Assembly (NCBI GenBank): GCA_028753945.1
Contig: JAPNXP010000005.1
Span: forward strand, 4,836,001-4,900,000
Length of the DNA stretch: 64,000 bases
Origin: Hexactinellida sp. DTS-2022
Lineage: Eukaryota > Porifera > Hexactinellida
Direction of reading: 5' to 3'
Positions 61,472 to 64,000 of the stretch are shown here, in pieces. Below the pieces are notes generated by a model, which made no database searches, was not told where the DNA came from, and saw only the letters and a list, made by a program, of their open reading frames with translations. The stretch's first letter is position 1. Every line of letters starts with the position of its first letter. The position numbers were made by a program, and so were the translations under genes.

Positions 61472-62875
61472 ATGGCAAAGGGAGAACTAAACTTTTCTCT
61501 CTTGATTGAGAAGGCAATTACTCAGACAGAAGAACATTATTCTGAATTAATCACTCAATTAACTGACAGAAAATCAGCTATTTTATCTGCTTTGAGAGCT
61601 TTGGATAAAGGTTTTATTGAAAATCGTGAAAATCATGTTAGGAGTATCGCGAATATAAATTCAGTGACGAAAACGATCTCAGAATTGTTCAAAGATAACG
61701 ATTCACTTGACAAAGATTTTCTCGAAAAACATGAGAAAATATGTACGGAATCAAAAGAAAAAATTTGGAAAAAAATGGAACATTCGTCTGTGAAATTTGA
61801 GCACCGATTATGTATAGAAAACTGTGTCAGGGCATCTGGCAGCATACATCTAGAAGGTTTGCTCTATCAATCTATTGAAGAGTTACATTTAGATCACGGG
61901 CTATTCGAATTGGGAGATTTGCAGCCTTACAAGGGTAGAGAAATTGATGCATCACTTGATGTACTAATTTCACTTCCATTAGATGAATCGTTTGTAACTT
62001 ATTCGAATGATTTTGAAGAAATTACACATGCACAGTTAGCTAAACACACTATAAGGAGTCCAGCTAATCTCATAGCGAATCCAGCAGCAATTTGTATTGA
62101 TCCTGAAAAGCAACTTGTATACGCTGTAGATGGTGGGAAAGTACCTAGAATATTTGTATTCACAACGGACGGTGAATATATAGAAACAATTCGACCTCCT
62201 TTGCAGAAGAACAATGCTTGTTTGTATGGTATTTGTGTTGGAAGAGGTAGAATTTATGTAACGGATACGCATAATAATCTCATAATCGCGATTTCGCAGA
62301 ATGGAGGCGAGTTTCTCGCGGCTACTTACGGACGGTCTGTTTTTACTAGCATCCAAAACTTAGCTATCGACACTGAAAATGGGCAGATTTTCGCATGTGA
62401 TAAAAGCGCATCAAAAATCCGAATATTCGATGATCTGTTGCATAAAATTTGTCATTTCGGTGAGAGATTCCTAGCTGGGCCTAGAGATGTGAAAGTGCGA
62501 AAAGATAACGTAATTGTTCTAGACAGTGGGGATTACTCGCTTTGCTATTTCTCTAAAACGGGAGTCTTATTGGGACACAGTATTACATTCTTCACCAGTT
62601 ACACACCTTTTCTCGGGGGAATATTCTTCCCGGACAAAGCACGCGTGCAATTCTTTGATATAGACGATGAAGGAAATTTTTATATCACAAACTTTAATTC
62701 CGCAGCTGTACATAAATTTGATATGTTTGGTGGTTATTTGTCTTACGCAGGCAACGAAGTTACTAATGGTAATGTGCATACTAAAGGAATTGCTGTTGGT
62801 AATAGAGGGAAAGTCGTGTATGCTTGTACTAGTAAAGAAGGCAACCAAATACAATGTTTGAGCCATAATAAATGA
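61472..62875 (+). CDS. Coiled-coil NHL-repeat protein 2
   Basis: Single exon, 467 residues from MAKGELNFSLL; upstream in-frame codons from 61451 lack an ATG. An N-terminal coiled coil (about 10-110) precedes a propeller of NHL-type repeats (about 190-467; LIANPAAICIDPEKQLVYAV, YGICVGRGRIYVTDTHNN, IQNLAIDTENGQIFACD, FFDIDDEGNFYITNFN). No RING or B-box is present. It shares its plan with the gene at 51136 but sequence similarity is low, so they are old paralogues at best. Function is unknown; NHL propellers of TRIM-type proteins bind structured RNA or protein partners. Confidence 0.82.
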   Translation: MAKGELNFSLLIEKAITQTEEHYSELITQLTDRKSAILSALRALDKGFIENRENHVRSIANINSVTKTISELFKDNDSLDKDFLEKHEKICTESKEKIWKKMEHSSVKFEHRLCIENCVRASGSIHLEGLLYQSIEELHLDHGLFELGDLQPYKGREIDASLDVLISLPLDESFVTYSNDFEEITHAQLAKHTIRSPANLIANPAAICIDPEKQLVYAVDGGKVPRIFVFTTDGEYIETIRPPLQKNNACLYGICVGRGRIYVTDTHNNLIIAISQNGGEFLAATYGRSVFTSIQNLAIDTENGQIFACDKSASKIRIFDDLLHKICHFGERFLAGPRDVKVRKDNVIVLDSGDYSLCYFSKTGVLLGHSITFFTSYTPFLGGIFFPDKARVQFFDIDDEGNFYITNFNSAAVHKFDMFGGYLSYAGNEVTNGNVHTKGIAVGNRGKVVYACTSKEGNQIQCLSHNK

Positions 62876-63225
62876 ATTTATAGCAATGTTGTTATTTTGT
62901 TTGTTTTTATTTTCAGAACTCTGGTTATTTGTATGCCAAGAATAGTAATGTATAATTATTAATTAGTTTTCACTTATTTTACATTCGCGCGGGTTTGAAA
63001 CTTGAGTGGTAATGCTTAGTAAAAACTCCCGCAATTTATCTCGAAATTTCTGCTATTCTTATTCATCATCTACCAATCAAATTTCGCAGTTTGCAATTCA
63101 TTTCGCTTTTCGCATAAAGTCTGAGTGAATTGATTATGCACAATTTTTAATCATTGGTAATATTTTTCTCATTTTTTAATTTGTCACAAATTTGGTGAAT
63201 TTTGCAATAAACGATCATTTTCGCG
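62876..63225. other. Spacer before the last gene
   Basis: No gene or repeat is recognised in 350 bp of AT-rich sequence. Confidence 0.5.
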
Positions 63226-63779
63226 ATGAGACGAGTAACAAGTATTATATTGCTTGTTGCATGTTATTTCACAGGTATTCACAATTATTTATTTGTTATT
63301 TACTTTATATTAATTATTATATTTCCTTTTGGGTTTCTTTTATTTCATACTATAATATTATATCCTATTATAGCACTCAACGCACAGTTCGCTTTAAAAC
63401 TCCACGATGGCTACAAACCTCCCTCCTCGATTCCAACCGACCCGGAACAACTGCTGTACAATATTGCAGCTATGGACCAGGGACGTGAACCTGTAGTTGT
63501 GCAGCTTATAGATTCTAACGGAGACCGTGTTATGGACAACATAACTGTTACAGTCACTACAGTAGTTGCTTCTGGAGTTGATGCGTACACCGGAATGATG
63601 TGTGCAGGGACCAGGATATTCTCAGAGAAAAGCTTTCGATACTGGGTGAGTTTATTGGAGTATTGTTTGCTGTACTATGGATATTTGGATTATTGGCATC
63701 ATGGGGTCTTAAACATTACTAAACGATATAAATTATTTTATTTCAGTGGGATAAACAAGTCTTTAGAGATACGAGCTAA
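63226..63779 (+). CDS. Small secreted protein, possibly incomplete
   Basis: Three exons, 63226-63274, 63374-63645 and 63747-63779, give 117 residues with consistent phases. Splicing out the first intron joins a signal peptide (MRRVTSIILLVACYFTALNA) to a beta-rich domain with PVVVQLIDSNGDRVMDN, ITVTVTTVVASG and GTRIFSEKSFRYW, reminiscent of an Ig-like or invasin/Big-type fold as in large ectodomain proteins. The last exon is short and its stop is not supported by any homology, so the real gene may splice onward beyond the window. No orthologue is recognised. Confidence 0.5.
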
Positions 63780-64000
63780 AATATATTATCTTATGTGAAA
63801 AGTTTTCTAATTAAAACTCTTAGTATACTATGAATGCAACATTAAATGCAGTTTTTTCATCCTATTTATTGCTGCATTTCTAATTCACTATCGAACTAAC
63901 TTAATTATTAATCTAATTTGCTGCTATTACATTCTTACAAACTATTCTAAACAAACAAACAATCAAATAAGTACGGATTAATATATTGGTGTAGTAGTAT

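Noticed and set aside
1..64000. CRISPR arrays, bacterial operons or viral genes
   Set aside because: No regularly spaced direct repeats, no ribosome-binding-site pattern and no viral replication or capsid genes; spliced animal genes occur throughout.

Overview
The window is nuclear DNA of a compact, AT-rich eukaryotic genome, almost certainly an animal. Evidence: GT-AG introns (many only 50-300 bp), clear single-copy metazoan genes (VPS39, DHX8, RPS3, ERGIC2, DNAJC4, ACSL, MICAL, NSUN5, RPRD, USP7), an Ig/FN3 ectodomain protein, NHL-repeat proteins and copper type II monooxygenases. Short introns, small intergenic gaps and dense miniature transposons would suit an early-branching animal such as a sponge (a glass sponge is my guess), but nothing in the sequence fixes the clade.

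Layout. 1-4.8 kb: VPS39 (-), divergent from a small basic nuclear-type protein (+). 5.2-10.8 kb: a 12-exon coiled-coil gene (+) whose third intron contains a complete four-exon C2H2 zinc-finger gene on the other strand. 11.3-21.7 kb: three tandem DOMON/copper monooxygenase genes (MOXD1/DBH-like); the middle copy has lost three of six copper ligands, the third carries a 1.7 kb transposon in an intron, and a truncated copy of the DHX8 3' end lies between copies 2 and 3. 22.1-46.6 kb: nine genes in a row on the minus strand with gaps down to about 70 bp: DHX8, RPS3, a PHD-finger/TFIIIC110 (GTF3C2) fusion, ERGIC2, DNAJC4, a DUF4291 protein, an acyl-CoA synthetase-like gene with eroded catalytic motifs, an intronless MICAL, and an Ig/Cys-rich/FN3 surface protein. 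The last is divergent from NSUN5 (46.7-48.0 kb, +). 49.0-55.5 kb: an RPRD-type CTD-interacting gene (+) with an NHL-repeat gene nested antisense in its large intron. 57.4-63.8 kb: USP7, a second NHL protein and a small secreted protein, all +.

The genes do not form one pathway. Most are housekeeping genes of trafficking (VPS39, ERGIC2, MICAL), gene expression (DHX8, RPS3, TFIIIC, NSUN5, RPRD) and ubiquitin removal (USP7). The lineage-variable genes (three monooxygenases, two NHL proteins) are the ones with recognisable TATA boxes about 40-55 bp upstream of their start codons. Introns and gaps are filled with non-autonomous DNA transposons: several families share CAGT ends and TA target duplications (Tc1/mariner-pogo type), one is hAT-like with an 8-bp duplication and one is PIF/Harbinger-like. 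No transposase gene is present. All exon models were built by hand from reading frame and splice-site phase and have no transcript support.
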